64,000 bases of DNA from Cryobacterium algoritolerans (GCF_004402785.1 NZ_SOFP01000040.1:30067-94066); one strand, 5' to 3'; numbered from the stretch's first letter, positions 1 through 9,791 are shown. Notes: generated from the sequence alone by a model not told the origin. Numbers and translations are program-made.

Positions 1-2459
1 TTGTCCCCGCCCGTTTCGATCGCAGTGGTGACGCCGGCTCCGGCGCCGTGGGCGTCCCACACCCATTCGGTGACCTCGGGGATGTCTTCCCCGTGGTCTC
101 GGGTGTAGGCGCGGGCTCGAAGGCGCGCGTCCTGCATCTCCTGGCGGAGCAGCCCGGCGCGGGCGCCGAGGCCCGGAACCCGGTCGATGACGTCCATCAC
201 CAGGTGGTACCGGTCGAGGTCGTTGAGCATGACCATATCGAACGGGGTCGTGGTGGTGCCCTCTTCCTTGTAGCCGCGGGCGTGCAGGTTGGCGTGGCCG
301 TGGCGCTTGTAGCTCAGCCGGTGGATCAGCCACGGGTAGCCGTGGTACGCGAACACGATCGGTTTGTCGGCGGTGAAGAAGGCGTCGAACTCGGCGTCGC
401 TGAGCCCGTGCGGGTGGTCGGCCTCGGACTGCAGGCGCATCAGGTCGACGACGTTGACCACACGCACCTTGAGCTCGGGCATGGCCTTCCGCAGGATCGC
501 GGCCGCGGCCAGGATCTCCAGGGTCGGCACCTCACCGGCGGCGGCGAGCACGACATCCGGCTCGGTGCCCGTGACCTCGGTGCCTGCCCAGTCGAAGATG
601 CCCAGGCCCCGCTCGCAGTGCGCGACGGCCTGATCCATGGTGAGCCAGTTCGGCGCGGGCTGCTTGCCGGCGACGACGACGTTCACGTAGTCGACGCTGC
701 GCAGGCAGTGGTCGTAGACGGAGAGCAGTGTGTTGGCGTCGAACGGCAGGTAGACGCGTACGACATCCGCGCTCTTGTTGACGACGTGGTCGATGAAGCC
801 CGGGTCCTGGTGGGAGAAGCCGTTGTGGTCCTGGCGCCAGACGTGCGAGGAGAGCAGGTAGTTCAGGCTGGAGATCGAGCGGCGCCACGGGATCTCGCGG
901 GTGACCTTGAGCCATTTGGCGTGCTGGTTGAACATCGAGTCGACGATGTGGATGAACGCCTCGTAGCAGTTGAACAGGCCGTGGCGGCCGGTGAGCAGGT
1001 AGCCCTCGAGCCAGCCCTGGCACTGGTGCTCGCTGAGCATCTCCATGATCCGTCCGGCCCGGTCGAGGTTGGTGTCGCCGGGGTGGTACTCGCCGTTCCA
1101 GGTCTTGTCCGTGGCCGCGAACACGGCGGGGGCGAGCCGGTTGGATGCCGTCTCGTCCGGCCCGAAGATGCGGAAGTTGTCGGGGTTGTCACGGATGACA
1201 TCGGCCAGCCAGGTGCCGAGCACCTTGGTGGCCTCGTCGGTGGTCGCGCCGGGCGAGGGCACGTCGACGGCGTAGTCGCGGAAGTTCGGCAGCCGCAGGT
1301 CCTTGCGGAGCAGGCCGCCGTTGGAGACCGGGTTGGCGCTCATCCGCAGGTCGCCGACCGGGGCGAGGGCGGTGATCTTCGCGACCGGGGCGCCGGCCTC
1401 ATCGAACAGTTCTTCGGGGTGGTAGGAGGCGAGCCAGCCCTCGAGCAGCCTGGTGTGCTCCAGCGTGTCGCGGGCGTTGCTGAGCGGCACCTGGTGCGAA
1501 CGCCAGGAGTCGACGACCTGCACGCCGTCGATCGTGGTCGGGCAGGTCCAGCCCTTGGGGGTGCGCAGGATGATCATCGGCCAGCGGGGGCGCTCGGTGT
1601 CGCCGGCGAGGGCGCGGGCCTTGATGTCTGCGATCTCGTTGAGCACCTCGTCGAGGGTCTCGGCCATCCGCTGGTGCACCAGGAGCGGGTCTTCCCCGTT
1701 GAACCCGCCGGAGACGATGTAGGGCTTGTGGCCGTAGCCGCGCATCAGGTCCAGGAGCTCCTCCTCGGGGATGCGGGCGAGCACGGTGGGGTTGGCGATC
1801 TTGTAGCCGTTGAGGTGCAGGATCGGCAGCACGACGCCGTCGACGAGCGGGTCGATGAACTTGTTCGAGTGCCAGCTGGTGGCGAGCGGGCCGGTCTCGG
1901 CCTCGCCGTCGCCGACGACGGCGGCGACGAGCAGGTCTGGATTGTCGAAGGCCGCACCGTAGGCGTGGCTGAGCGCGTAGCCGAGTTCTCCGCCCTCGTG
2001 GATCGAGCCGGGGGTCTCCGGTGAGGCGTGGCTGGGGATGCCGCCCGGGAAGGAGAACTGGCGGAACAGGGCTTTCACGCCGCGTTCGGACTGCTCGATG
2101 CCGGAGTAGATCTCGCTGTAGGTGCCGTCGAGGTAGGCGTTGGCGACCATGCCGGGGCCGCCGTGGCCGGGCCCGGTGACATAAAGGGTGCTGATGGCGC
2201 GTTCCTGGATGGCCCGGTTCAGGTGGGCGTAGAGGAAGTTGAGCCCTGGGGTCGTTCCCCAGTGGCCCAGCAGGCGCGGTTTAATGTGGTCACGATTAAG
2301 GGGTTCACGCAATAACGGGTTGTCCAGTAGGTAAATCTGCCCGACCGACAGGTAATTTGCGGCCCGCCACCAGGCGTCGACGCTGGCGAGGGTGTTTGCG
2401 CTCAGCGGGTGCGTCTGGCGTTGAGGCCAGAGGAAGGATTTACCGGACGATTCAACCAT
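1..2459 (-). CDS. xfp: Phosphoketolase (xylulose-5-phosphate/fructose-6-phosphate), C-terminus off the window edge
   Basis: Reading the minus strand from ATG at 2459 gives 819 open codons to the window edge, close to the family's usual ~800-830 residues, so only a few C-terminal residues are missing. ThDP enzyme that phosphorolytically cleaves xylulose 5-P (and usually fructose 6-P) to acetyl-P plus glyceraldehyde 3-P or erythrose 4-P. Family landmarks are unmistakable: [12 protein letters not shown] near residue 60, [17 protein letters not shown], the ThDP site [27 protein letters not shown], and the C-terminal [24 protein letters not shown]-like ribosome site lies just upstream of the start. 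The long plus-strand reading frames over this gene are antisense artefacts. Acetate kinase or phosphotransacetylase would be expected nearby but is not in the window. Confidence 0.95.
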   Translation of the reverse strand, partial: MVESSGKSFLWPQRQTHPLSANTLASVDAWWRAANYLSVGQIYLLDNPLLREPLNRDHIKPRLLGHWGTTPGLNFLYAHLNRAIQERAISTLYVTGPGHGGPGMVANAYLDGTYSEIYSGIEQSERGVKALFRQFSFPGGIPSHASPETPGSIHEGGELGYALSHAYGAAFDNPDLLVAAVVGDGEAETGPLATSWHSNKFIDPLVDGVVLPILHLNGYKIANPTVLARIPEEELLDLMRGYGHKPYIVSGGFNGEDPLLVHQRMAETLDEVLNEIADIKARALAGDTERPRWPMIILRTPKGWTCPTTIDGVQVVDSWRSHQVPLSNARDTLEHTRLLEGWLASYHPEELFDEAGAPVAKITALAPVGDLRMSANPVSNGGLLRKDLRLPNFRDYAVDVPSPGATTDEATKVLGTWLADVIRDNPDNFRIFGPDETASNRLAPAVFAATDKTWNGEYHPGDTNLDRAGRIMEMLSEHQCQGWLEGYLLTGRHGLFNCYEAFIHIVDSMFNQHAKWLKVTREIPWRRSISSLNYLLSSHVWRQDHNGFSHQDPGFIDHVVNKSADVVRVYLPFDANTLLSVYDHCLRSVDYVNVVVAGKQPAPNWLTMDQAVAHCERGLGIFDWAGTEVTGTEPDVVLAAAGEVPTLEILAAAAILRKAMPELKVRVVNVVDLMRLQSEADHPHGLSDAEFDAFFTADKPIVFAYHGYPWLIHRLSYKRHGHANLHARGYKEEGTTTTPFDMVMLNDLDRYHLVMDVIDRVPGLGARAGLLRQEMQDARLRARAYTRDHGEDIPEVTEWVWDAHGAGAGVTTAIETGGD

Positions 2460-2602
2460 GGGTGCCTCCAGGCACTATCGGGGCGTTATCTGCGCCCTAC
2501 CATCCTAGGAGAAATTGCGGAATCGTTATCTTGGCTAACGGCATTTCGGTGGCCTCCCCGCGGGAGACCGATCCCGGCAGAGCGGAAGAATCCACAAAAA
2601 AA

Positions 2603-2690
2603 GACTCCTCGCGCACCCACCAGAGCCCGGTTACCCTTGCTACGTTTCCGTCCTGGGGGAGTTGGCCGAGATGGCGCCACGCGAGGAGCC
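2603..2690 (-). ncRNA. ffs: Signal recognition particle RNA (4.5S/small SRP RNA)
   Basis: On the minus strand an ~88-nt RNA folds end to end: GGCTCCTCGCG at its 5' end pairs with CGCGAGGAGTC at its 3' end (one G-U). At the apex is the conserved SRP domain: CAGG, then ACG-GAAA-CGT (a GNRA tetraloop on a 3-bp stem), then AGCAA on the opposite strand, the Ffh-binding loop signature. Seven T residues (minus strand, 2602-2596) follow the closing stem and act as the terminator. Location beside a tRNA-Ser gene is common in actinobacteria. Exact ends are estimated from the terminal helix. Confidence 0.88.
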
Positions 2691-2835
2691 GATTGCCAGT
2701 TTAGGCGGAAAGAGCCGCGCTCCCAAAACCCGCCGGCGGGGAGTCAATCGTGGCCGATCGCGGCCGGGTGTGACAGCAGCCGACGGAAACAGGTAAGATT
2801 CTTTCTTGGTCGTTCCTCACGGATACGGTCGGCCA

Positions 2836-2923
2836 GGAGAATTCGCCTAGTGGCCTATGGCGCACGCTTGGAAAGCGTGTTGGGTGAGAGCCCTCGGGGG
2901 TTCGAATCCCCCATTCTCCGCCA
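2836..2923 (+). tRNA. tRNA-Ser (anticodon GGA), CCA encoded
   Basis: Acceptor arm GGAGAAT (2836-2842) pairs with ATTCTCC (2913-2919), followed by discriminator G and a genomically encoded CCA (2921-2923). The anticodon stem-loop is CACGC-TTGGAAA-GCGTG, giving anticodon GGA for serine UCC/UCU codons. The T arm GGGGGTTCGAATCCCCC and a long variable arm (class II tRNA) are both visible, as expected for serine. Confidence 0.96.
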
Positions 2924-2948
2924 AATAGCAACGTCTCACCGCCCGGGC

Positions 2949-3188
2949 TCACTCGTCCACGCGGCGGCGCGTCCGCGGCGCGGGCGGCGGCGGCACCTCT
3001 TTCGCGGCGACGATGTCCGCGAGTGCGATCGAGACGAGCCCGCGCTTGGTCTCGACCACGCACTCGGTGTCGTCGCAGGAGCGCAGGTAGCCGACGGCAT
3101 CTGTCACCCCACCCTCGATGCGTTTGCGCACGACGACCCGGGTTCCCGGTTCGGCGTCCATTACGAACCGGGCTGCTGCTGCACTCAT
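2949..3188 (-). CDS. Small SH3-like domain protein, actinobacterial hypothetical
   Basis: 79 residues from ATG at 3188; a longer upstream frame exists, but its extra N-terminus is antisense to the end of the Trk gene and implausible. The protein is a single small beta-rich domain (GTRVVVRKRIEGGVTDAVG, then ECVVETKRGLVSIALADIV, then AAKEVPPPP and a basic tail). This resembles the SH3-like N-terminal domain of actinobacterial GNAT proteins of the Rv0428c type, here as a stand-alone domain without an acetyltransferase. Function unknown. It is transcribed in the same direction as, and 38 bp after, the potassium-uptake genes and may be co-transcribed. Confidence 0.7.
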   Translation of the reverse strand: MSAAAARFVMDAEPGTRVVVRKRIEGGVTDAVGYLRSCDDTECVVETKRGLVSIALADIVAAKEVPPPPAPRTRRRVDE

Positions 3189-3226
3189 TGGGCCGAGCCT
3201 ACCCGCAGCGGGGCGCCCGGAGCCGG

Positions 3227-3922
3227 TCAGATCAGCCGGCTGAACGCCTCGACCCGTTTGGACTCCCCCGCGATCAGGATGATGTCGGTCGCCGCGATCA
3301 CGGTCTCCAGGGTCGTGTAACTCCACACGCCGTCCCGATTGAACGCGGTGACGGTGACCCCGTGGTTGGGCCGGATGCGCGTCTTGCCGAGCGGCACGCC
3401 GATTATCTCCCGCGGCGGCGTGGTCTTCACGAGCGCGAAGTTCTCGCCGATCTCGATGTAGTCCTGCATCACCCCGCGCACCAGGTGGGCGACCCGCTTG
3501 CCCATGTCCTTCTCGGGGTAGACGACGTGGCTGACCCCCAGCTGCTGCAGGATCTCGCCGTGCGGGTCGCTCACGGCCTTCGCCCAGATGTTGGGGATGC
3601 CGAGCTTGAGCAGCAGGGACGCCGTGAGGATGTTCGCCTGGATGTCACCGCCGATCGCCACGACGGCACTGCTGAACTCGCTCACCGACAGCTGCCTGAG
3701 CGTTTCCTCCTTGGTCGAGTCGGCGCGCACGACGTGGGTGAGCAGCCCATTGTGCGCCTGCACGATGTCCTCGTCGCCGTCTATGCCGAGCACCTCGGTG
3801 CCGCTCTCCATCAGTTCGAGGGCGAGGGAGCTGCCGAACCGGCCGAGGCCGATCACGACGACGGACTCGGCTTCGGCGATGCGGGCAGGGTCGTGAGACC
3901 CGAACAGGGTGAACTTAGCCAA
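3227..3922 (-). CDS. ktrA: Ktr/Trk potassium uptake system, regulatory RCK subunit
   Basis: 231-residue cytoplasmic gating subunit. An N-terminal RCK-N Rossmann domain begins at about residue 20 with the dinucleotide motif VVIGLGRFG and the acidic residue GIDGDED at the end of beta-2. An RCK-C domain (about residues 145-231) follows, with EIIGVPLGKTRIRPNHGVTV. Length matches KtrA/TrkA single-repeat proteins. It forms a ring on the membrane subunit and gates K+ uptake in response to nucleotides. The start overlaps the upstream membrane-subunit gene by 8 bp (3915-3922), so the two are translationally coupled. Confidence 0.93.
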   Translation of the reverse strand: MAKFTLFGSHDPARIAEAESVVVIGLGRFGSSLALELMESGTEVLGIDGDEDIVQAHNGLLTHVVRADSTKEETLRQLSVSEFSSAVVAIGGDIQANILTASLLLKLGIPNIWAKAVSDPHGEILQQLGVSHVVYPEKDMGKRVAHLVRGVMQDYIEIGENFALVKTTPPREIIGVPLGKTRIRPNHGVTVTAFNRDGVWSYTTLETVIAATDIILIAGESKRVEAFSRLI

Positions 3923-5282
3923 TGATCGGCCTCTCTTTCGGTAGCTCGTAGGCGGTCGGGCGGTCGCGGAGGGCGAGCGCCGACGCGAAGGTGATCGGTC
4001 CCAGCCGGCCGATGAACATGAGCAGCATCAGGATGACCTTTCCTGCCTCGGGTAACCCGGCGGTGATCCCCGTGGACAGGCCGACGGTGCCGAAGGCCGA
4101 GATCACCTCGAACAGGAGCTTGTCCATGCTGATGTCCGTCATCACCATCAGCGCAGCCGTCGACGCGGTGACGACCGCGACCGCGAGCAGCACGATCGTG
4201 ATCGCCTGGCGGTGCACGGCGCGGGAGAGTCGTTTGCCGAACACGTTGACGGCGGTGTCGCCGCGCACCTCGGCGAGGAGGATGAAGAAGAGCACGCCGA
4301 AGGTGGTGATCTTGATGCCACCGGCGGTTCCGGCTGGACCGCCGCCGATCAGCATCAGGATGTCGGTGCCGAGCAGGCTGGCCGAGTCCATCGCCCCGGT
4401 GTCGACGCTGTTGAAACCGGCTGTGCGCGCCTGCACGGACTGAAAGAAGCCGACCAGGAGCTTGTTCGGCCAGTCGAGCGGCCCGAGGGTCGCCGGGTTG
4501 GACCACTCGACGGCCGTGATGTAGACCGTGCCCCCAACCAGCAGGATCAGGGTGCCGGCCAGCACGAGGCGGGTGTTCATGTTCCACTTGCGGGGCATCC
4601 TCAGGTGCCGGCGCAGCTGCACGATCACGGGGAAGCCCAGGCCACCGAGGATCACGGCGGCAGCGATCGGCAGGCAGATGAACGGATCCGTGGCGTAGGA
4701 GATGAGGTTGTCGGAAAACAGCGCGAACCCCGCGTTGTTGAACGAGGAGACGGCGTGGAAGGCGCCGAGCCAGACGGCGCGGCCGAGTGGCTCGCCGTAG
4801 CCGATGAGGAAGCGGAGGCCAAGCAGCAGCGCGACGCTCGCCTCGATCACCAGCGTCATCCGCACGACGCCGAAGACGAGCCCCTTGACGTCGTCGAGGC
4901 CAACGCTCTTCGCCTCGGCGGCCGCCGTGATCCGGGAGCGCAGCGAGAGCTTGCGCATCACCGCGAGCCCGATCACCGACGCGAAGGTCATGATCCCCAG
5001 GCCGCCGATCTGGATCAGCAACAGGATGACAACCTGCCCGAAGGCGGACCATCGGGTGGCCGTATCGACGACGATCAGCCCGGTCACGCAGACCGCGCTG
5101 GTCGCGGTGAAGATCGCGTCGAGGAACGACGCCCCGCCGACCCCCGGGGTGGCGATCGGGAGCATCAGCAGGCCCGTGCCGATCAGGATCGTCGTGGCGA
5201 ACGCGGCGGCCACGACCTGGGCCGGGTGCGGCCTGAACCGCGGGGTGCGCGCGGCGGGGCGTGGCGTCGTGCGGGAAGTCAC
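3915..5282 (-). CDS. ktrB: Ktr/Trk potassium uptake system, membrane subunit
   Basis: 455-residue polytopic TrkH/KtrB-family protein. Four M1-P-M2 repeats can be followed, each with a filter-like segment: SAVCVTGL near residue 85, AVSSFNNAGFALF near 195, ARTAGFNSVD near 290, and SAFGTVGLSTGIT near 395. The glycines TGL, NNAG, TAG and TVG are the K+-selectivity residues. The N-terminus is basic and Pro-rich before the first helix. First gene of the two-gene operon with the RCK subunit. Confidence 0.93.
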   Translation of the reverse strand: MTSRTTPRPAARTPRFRPHPAQVVAAAFATTILIGTGLLMLPIATPGVGGASFLDAIFTATSAVCVTGLIVVDTATRWSAFGQVVILLLIQIGGLGIMTFASVIGLAVMRKLSLRSRITAAAEAKSVGLDDVKGLVFGVVRMTLVIEASVALLLGLRFLIGYGEPLGRAVWLGAFHAVSSFNNAGFALFSDNLISYATDPFICLPIAAAVILGGLGFPVIVQLRRHLRMPRKWNMNTRLVLAGTLILLVGGTVYITAVEWSNPATLGPLDWPNKLLVGFFQSVQARTAGFNSVDTGAMDSASLLGTDILMLIGGGPAGTAGGIKITTFGVLFFILLAEVRGDTAVNVFGKRLSRAVHRQAITIVLLAVAVVTASTAALMVMTDISMDKLLFEVISAFGTVGLSTGITAGLPEAGKVILMLLMFIGRLGPITFASALALRDRPTAYELPKERPIIG

Positions 5283-5567
5283 CTACTCACTCTACGGTCG
5301 ATGCCGCTCAGGCGGGTCGCCGATCGCGATCGGATCTGCGCGGATACGGGTTGCCAGCCTTCTCGCAGGATCGGGCGACCGCGTGGCAGAGTTCCGCTTC
5401 CCGACTGGGATCGGCGCTGGGCGAACGGTCCGATCTGCGGCCCAGGGGCCCAATCGGGAGCCCGTGCGCGGGATGTCGACCAATCCGGTTCGGACACGGC
5501 CCCGGACCACCATTGCGGCCCGGGGAAATCCGAGGCCGGAAATGAACAACGGAAGAGAGCCCACATC

Positions 5568-6140
5568 ATGAACACCATCACGAAGCGTCTCAGTGCATTC
5601 GGCATCGCCGGCATCGCAGCATCCGCCATCATCGTCGGCGGACTGGCCGCCCCTGCCCAGGCCGCCGAGCAGGCCAGCCCCCAGCTCACCGGCCCCGACA
5701 GCTCGTCGTCCGACCAGACCGTCGACTTCGGCCTGCTGAGCGACGCCCTGACAGGCCAGCAGGCCACCGGAAACGGCGTCGCCGGCAACGACACCTCCCT
5801 CCTCGGCGGCGGCGTGCTCAACGCCCCGCTGGTCAACGGTCCGGTCGTCGACCGCTCGCTGACCAGCGACGTCGGCGACGTCGCCTCGGGTAACCAGGTC
5901 GGCAACGGCACCTCGATCGGAAACGGCAACGACGTCCCGGTTGCCTCCGGAAACGACACCTCGGTCACCGCTCCGGTCACGGCCCCGGTCACTGCGCCGG
6001 TCACTGCGCCGGTCACTGCGCCGGTCGGTTCCGGCAACGACGTCACCGGCGGCAACGTCGGCGACATCGGATCGTCTGTGAACGACGTGGTCGACGGGTC
6101 ACTCGGCGGGCTCGGCCTGGGCGCCGTCCTCGGCCGCTAA
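5568..6140 (+). CDS. Secreted Gly/Asn-rich protein with Ala-Pro-Val-Thr tandem repeats
   Basis: 190 residues. ATG at 5568 is preceded by GGAAGAGAG, a good ribosome site. N-terminal signal peptide: basic KRLSAFGIAG, a hydrophobic stretch, and an AQA-A type cleavage site near residue 33. The mature part is low complexity: recurrent GN(D/G) motifs (ATGNGVAGNDTS, ASGNQVGNG, ASGNDTS), then a run of APVT units at about residues 137-152, then a Gly-rich tail. No cysteines, no LPXTG motif. Composition is reminiscent of small actinobacterial surface/sheath proteins, but I cannot assign a family. Followed by a strong terminator, so monocistronic. Confidence 0.8.
   Translation: MNTITKRLSAFGIAGIAASAIIVGGLAAPAQAAEQASPQLTGPDSSSSDQTVDFGLLSDALTGQQATGNGVAGNDTSLLGGGVLNAPLVNGPVVDRSLTSDVGDVASGNQVGNGTSIGNGNDVPVASGNDTSVTAPVTAPVTAPVTAPVTAPVGSGNDVTGGNVGDIGSSVNDVVDGSLGGLGLGAVLGR
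5968..6024 (+). repeat. 12-bp in-frame tandem repeat encoding Ala-Pro-Val-Thr
   Basis: Inside the secreted-protein gene, unit GC(G/C)CCGGTCACT is repeated about five times, the last copies identical. The unit is a multiple of three, so copy-number change would lengthen the protein without breaking the frame. Confidence 0.9.
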
Positions 6141-6159
6141 CCAGCCCAACCAGAACGAC

Positions 6160-6194
6160 GAGGCACGGCTCCTCAGAGGGCCGTGCCTCTTTTC
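6160..6194 (+). terminator. Rho-independent terminator of the secreted-protein gene
   Basis: GAGGCACGGC (6160-6169) and its exact reverse complement GCCGTGCCTC (6180-6189) form a 10-bp stem with a 10-nt loop, followed by TTTT. Confidence 0.9.
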
Positions 6195-6303
6195 GTGCAC
6201 CGAAGGCACCAGACGATTGCCCGACCGAACCCCCGGAACGGTGGCTGGCACACGACGGTGAATTCCGGGATAATCTGACTACACCGGTAAGGGGGAACCA
6301 CGG

Positions 6304-6861
6304 GTGAAATTCCGCGGAGGGTTGCGCACTCGGGCGCACGCTTTGCGACCCCACGGCAGGATTCTGCTGCAGTCCGGCCTCTCCGCTCTCGCCCTGATCG
6401 CGCCGTTGTCGGCCGTGCTGTTCTGGCTGACCATTCCCACGAACTCGTGGCAGCCGGTGGCCCTGGGCGAACTCGTCGTCGTCACGTTCAGCCTGGTCGC
6501 GGCCGTCGCCTTCTACCGCACCGTCATCTGGGTGGACGCGGAAGGCATCTCCGAGCGCGGATTCCTCGGCCGCAACTCCGATTTCTCCAAGGATGAGATC
6601 GGCAGCATAGTTCTGCTCGACCTGTACCAGAGCGGCGCGCTCGACACGCATCCGCAGCTCTTCGTCACCGGCACCGACGGCCGCCTGCTGATCCGGATGC
6701 GGGGCCAGTTCTACTCTCGCGGAGCGATGGAAACCGTGGTCGACCTGCTCGACGCGCCTGTCGTGCGCGTGCCAGAGCCGATGACCCTGCAAGATCTGAA
6801 CCGCGTGCGCCCCGAGCTGCTGTACTGGTTCGAACGCCGCATCACCAACCACGCCGGCTGA
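6304..6861 (+). CDS. Membrane-anchored protein with PH-like cytoplasmic domain, hypothetical
   Basis: 185 residues from GTG at 6304, with GGGGG about 8 nt upstream. Two hydrophobic helices at about residues 22-45 and 53-72, then a soluble domain with alternating beta strands (VIWVDAEGISERGFLGRNSDFSKDEIGSIVL) typical of bacterial PH-like membrane proteins. No catalytic motif visible. Function unknown. It lies tail to tail with the broken ATPase gene downstream. Confidence 0.75.
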   Translation: MKFRGGLRTRAHALRPHGRILLQSGLSALALIAPLSAVLFWLTIPTNSWQPVALGELVVVTFSLVAAVAFYRTVIWVDAEGISERGFLGRNSDFSKDEIGSIVLLDLYQSGALDTHPQLFVTGTDGRLLIRMRGQFYSRGAMETVVDLLDAPVVRVPEPMTLQDLNRVRPELLYWFERRITNHAG

Positions 6862-6877
6862 GGGCGCCCGGCGCCGG

Positions 6878-8762
6878 TCAGCGGCGGCGAGTGCCGAAGA
6901 TGCCGCTGACGACTCCGGTGAGGATCGACCTCGTGACGGATGACCTGAGCACCTGCTCGAGCACGCTTTTCTGCGGGCGTGAACTGGTGCGGTTGCGGGC
7001 CCCGCCCTGCGTCTGCTTCATCAGGCGGTCGTACTCGGCCTGGGCCTTCTTCTCCCCCTTCGCCTGCTGCGCGGCGACGGCATCCTTCTGCTTCTCCAGG
7101 TCGGCTGCGGCCTTCGCCTGGTCGAGGGCGACCTGCTGGGCGAGCGCGACCGGTTGGCGGCCTCCAGCTTGGTCGCCAAGCATCTCACGCGCCGAGTCGC
7201 GGTCGATCGCGGCGCCGTAGACGGCGAGCAGCGGGGAGGCGGCGACGGTGGCGTCGATCTGCTCTGGCGGGGTGGGCGACATCGAGCCCTGCGGTGCGCG
7301 GAGGCGGGTCCAGGCGACGGGGCTCGGGGCTCGGGGCGCCCTTCTCGTTCATCACCGTGACAATGGCCTCACCGATGCCGAGCCCGGTGAGCACCTCCTC
7401 GAGGTCGTAACCCGAGTTCGGGTACGTGGAGACGGTTACCCGGAGGGCCTTGGCGTCATCGGGGGTGAACGCACGCAGCTGGTGCTGCACCCGGGAACCG
7501 AGTTGCGCGAGCACGTCGCTGGGCACGTCCTTCGGGGTCTGGGTGACGAAGAAGATGCCCATACCCTTGGAGCGGATCAGCCGCACGGTCTGGGTAATCG
7601 AGGCCAGGAAATCCTTCGACGCGTCCTTGCACAGGAGGTGCGCTTCGTCGAAGAAGAAGACGTGACTGGGCTTGTCCTGGTCGCCGACCTCCGGCAGGTC
7701 GTTAAACGGGTCGGCCAGCAGCCAGATCAGGAAGGTCGAGAACAGGGCGGGCTTGTCGGCGACGCCGGGTACTTCGAGCAGGCTGATCATGCCCCGGCCG
7801 TCAGGCGTGGTGCGGAGGAACTCAGCGGTGTCGATCTCCGGTTCGCCGAAGAAGACGTCGGCGCCCTGGTCGGCGAAAACGATCAGTTCGCGCAGGATGA
7901 CGCCCACGGTGGCCGGGGACAACCCGCCGAGGCCGGTGGGCTCGCCCTTGCCGGCATCGCTGATCGGGAAGCTGAGCACGGCCCGCGCGTCGGTCCGGTC
8001 GAGCAGAGGCAGGACGGCCTGGTCGGCGTGGTGGAAGACCAGGCCGAGGCTGGACTCCTGGGTGTCGTTGAGGCCGAGCACCTTACCCAGCAGCAGCGGG
8101 CCGAAGCCGGTGACCGTGGCGCGCACCGGGATACCACGGCCGACCCCGCCGAGCGAGAAGTATTCGGTGGGTGACGCCACACCGGACCAGGCCTGACCAA
8201 TGCCCGCGGTGCGGGCGAGCAGTTTCTCGTTCGGGGTGCCCACGGTGGCGACGCCGGACAGATCGCCCTTGATGTCGGCCGCGAAAACGGACACTCCCGT
8301 GCGTGGAGAGCTGCTCGGCAAGCACCTGCAGGGTCTTGGCATTGCCTTTTCCGGTTGCGCCGGCGACGAGGCCGTGCCGGTTGGTCATCGCCGGCGCGAT
8401 GCGCACGGGCACGTCTGGCTGGGGGTCGCCGTTGACCAGTGCCCCCATTTCGAGCGCGGGGCCGGCGAAGGCGTAGCCGGCGCGGATGGTGTCGACCGCA
8501 GCGGCGGTGAGCGGGCCGGTGGTCGGCGCGGCAGGCGGCTCAGGGGCTGCTGCCGGTGCGGGTGCCGGAGCAGCCGGCTCGGGGCTGCTGCCGGTGCGGC
8601 AGCTTGAGTGGCAGCCTGGGCCGCGCCCTGGGCGGCTTCCGCCCGCGCGATGGCCGCTTCGGCCTCGGCCTGGGCCGCTCAAGCGGCGGCGATCGCGGCC
8701 TCCGCCTGGGCCTGGGCCTTCAGCTCGGACACCGACTCCACGGGTTCACTCGGGGTCATCAT
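6878..8762 (-). pseudogene. HerA/FtsK-like ATPase of the YjgR (DUF853) family, multiply disrupted
   Basis: The protein family is clear from three blocks in different frames: a central block (GVSVFAADIKGDLSGV, FFFDEAHLLCKDA, VTQTPKDVPSDVLAQLGSRVQHQLRAFTP), an N-terminal block (AFAGPALEMGALVNG, NRHGLVAGATG) and a C-terminal block (TPPEQIDATVAASPLLAVYG...SGIFGTRRR). Reading from ATG 8762 or 8759, I see five lesions. (1) An in-frame TGA at 8681-8679 in the Ala-rich leader. (2) A 1-nt loss near 8580-8585. (3) A 1-nt gain near 8296-8298. (4) A 7-bp tandem duplication GGGGCTC at 7319-7332. (5) A Walker A motif that reads GATGKGNAKT instead of the expected GATGTGKTKT, losing the catalytic Lys and Thr. 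Homopolymer sequencing error could explain (3), but not the set as a whole. Confidence 0.85.
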
Positions 8763-8833
8763 GGCCCGAATACTAGCGCCGGTTCGACCGGCGCGGGCAG
8801 GTCATTTCGGGCGGGCTCCGCCGGACCGGCCGG

Positions 8834-9637
8834 TCAGGGCTGCGGCTCTGGATGGGGCGCCGTCGCATCGGTCGCCGGCCGCACAAAGACGTAGTCGTTG
8901 GCGGCGTCGAGTTCGGGGCGGAGCCCCTGGTCCAGGGCATCCGTGAACAGCGCCCGGGATCGCTCGCGCAGCCGGGCGGCCGCGGCCGGGTCGTCGGCCC
9001 GCAGCCGCTCGAAGTCGACGTTCAGCGGCAGTCGCAGGCGCGCGTCCCAGGCCGGCCGCGGTGCGGCGGCGAGGGCTTCGCGCACCCGGTCGGACTCGAG
9101 CAGCCAGCGCACCTCGAAGCGGTCGCTCCGGTCGCTGCCGGTGATGACGTCGTCGAGGCGGCCGTAGAAGTCGGGCAGGAACCGCACGACCTCCGCGCCG
9201 AGCTTGACCAGGTTGAAGTGCGCGTTGCGGCGGATCAGGGGGTCGAAGGTCCAACGCATCTCGACGATGTCGTGCTCGAGGCAGACCGCGCGCTGGAACA
9301 ACTTGAGCGCATAGCCGACGCCGCCGCTGCGCCGCCACGGCACCACGGCCGCCATGTGCGAGTGCAGATGGATGCCGTCGCTCCAGCCGAGGAAGCCCAG
9401 CGTCGCGCCGACCGCCTTGCCTGCCTCGCCGGCGACGAGCACGGTGTTCCCGGCGTAGTCGAGGGCGAGCAGCATCGAGCGGTCGGGGCTGCGGCCGGCA
9501 CCCCAGGTGCGCTCGAACAGGCCGATCACCGGGGTCATGTCGCCGGGTTCCGCCATCCGCACGGACACCCCTGCGGCCAGGGCTGCGGCATCCGCCAGCC
9601 GGTAGGCCTCGGCGACGACTTCGGGCTCAACGCTCAT
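8834..9637 (-). CDS. GNAT-like acetyltransferase, COG3375-type
   Basis: 267 residues from ATG at 9637 (MSVEPE...); an ATG six codons upstream is possible. The domain begins with VRMAEPGDMTPVIGLFERTWG and contains a GNAT-like acyl-CoA region (AAVVPWRRSGGVGYALKLFQRAVCLEHDIVEMRWTFDPLIRRNAHFNLVKLGAEV). This matches the predicted acetyltransferases that share the W(T/S)FDPL..RNAHFNL..LGA signature. Substrate unknown; probably cytoplasmic. Transcribed in the same direction as, and 71 bp upstream of, the broken ATPase gene. Confidence 0.8.
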   Translation of the reverse strand: MSVEPEVVAEAYRLADAAALAAGVSVRMAEPGDMTPVIGLFERTWGAGRSPDRSMLLALDYAGNTVLVAGEAGKAVGATLGFLGWSDGIHLHSHMAAVVPWRRSGGVGYALKLFQRAVCLEHDIVEMRWTFDPLIRRNAHFNLVKLGAEVVRFLPDFYGRLDDVITGSDRSDRFEVRWLLESDRVREALAAAPRPAWDARLRLPLNVDFERLRADDPAAAARLRERSRALFTDALDQGLRPELDAANDYVFVRPATDATAPHPEPQP

Positions 9638-9791
9638 GCAACGAGTAGACCACATCCCCCGCGCGTGGGTAACTCAGGAGATCCGCTGGACTGTGTTCGC
9701 AGGCGGCCCGGAACAGGGCATTCCGGCACGGATATCCTGAGTTGGCCACGGGGCGGGCCGGACACCGGGCAGACGGATGCCCCGGCCACGC

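Noticed and set aside
48..2024. 658-codon plus-strand ORF
   Set aside because: It is antisense to the phosphoketolase, whose motifs are clear on the minus strand; the plus translation is compositionally biased and matches nothing.
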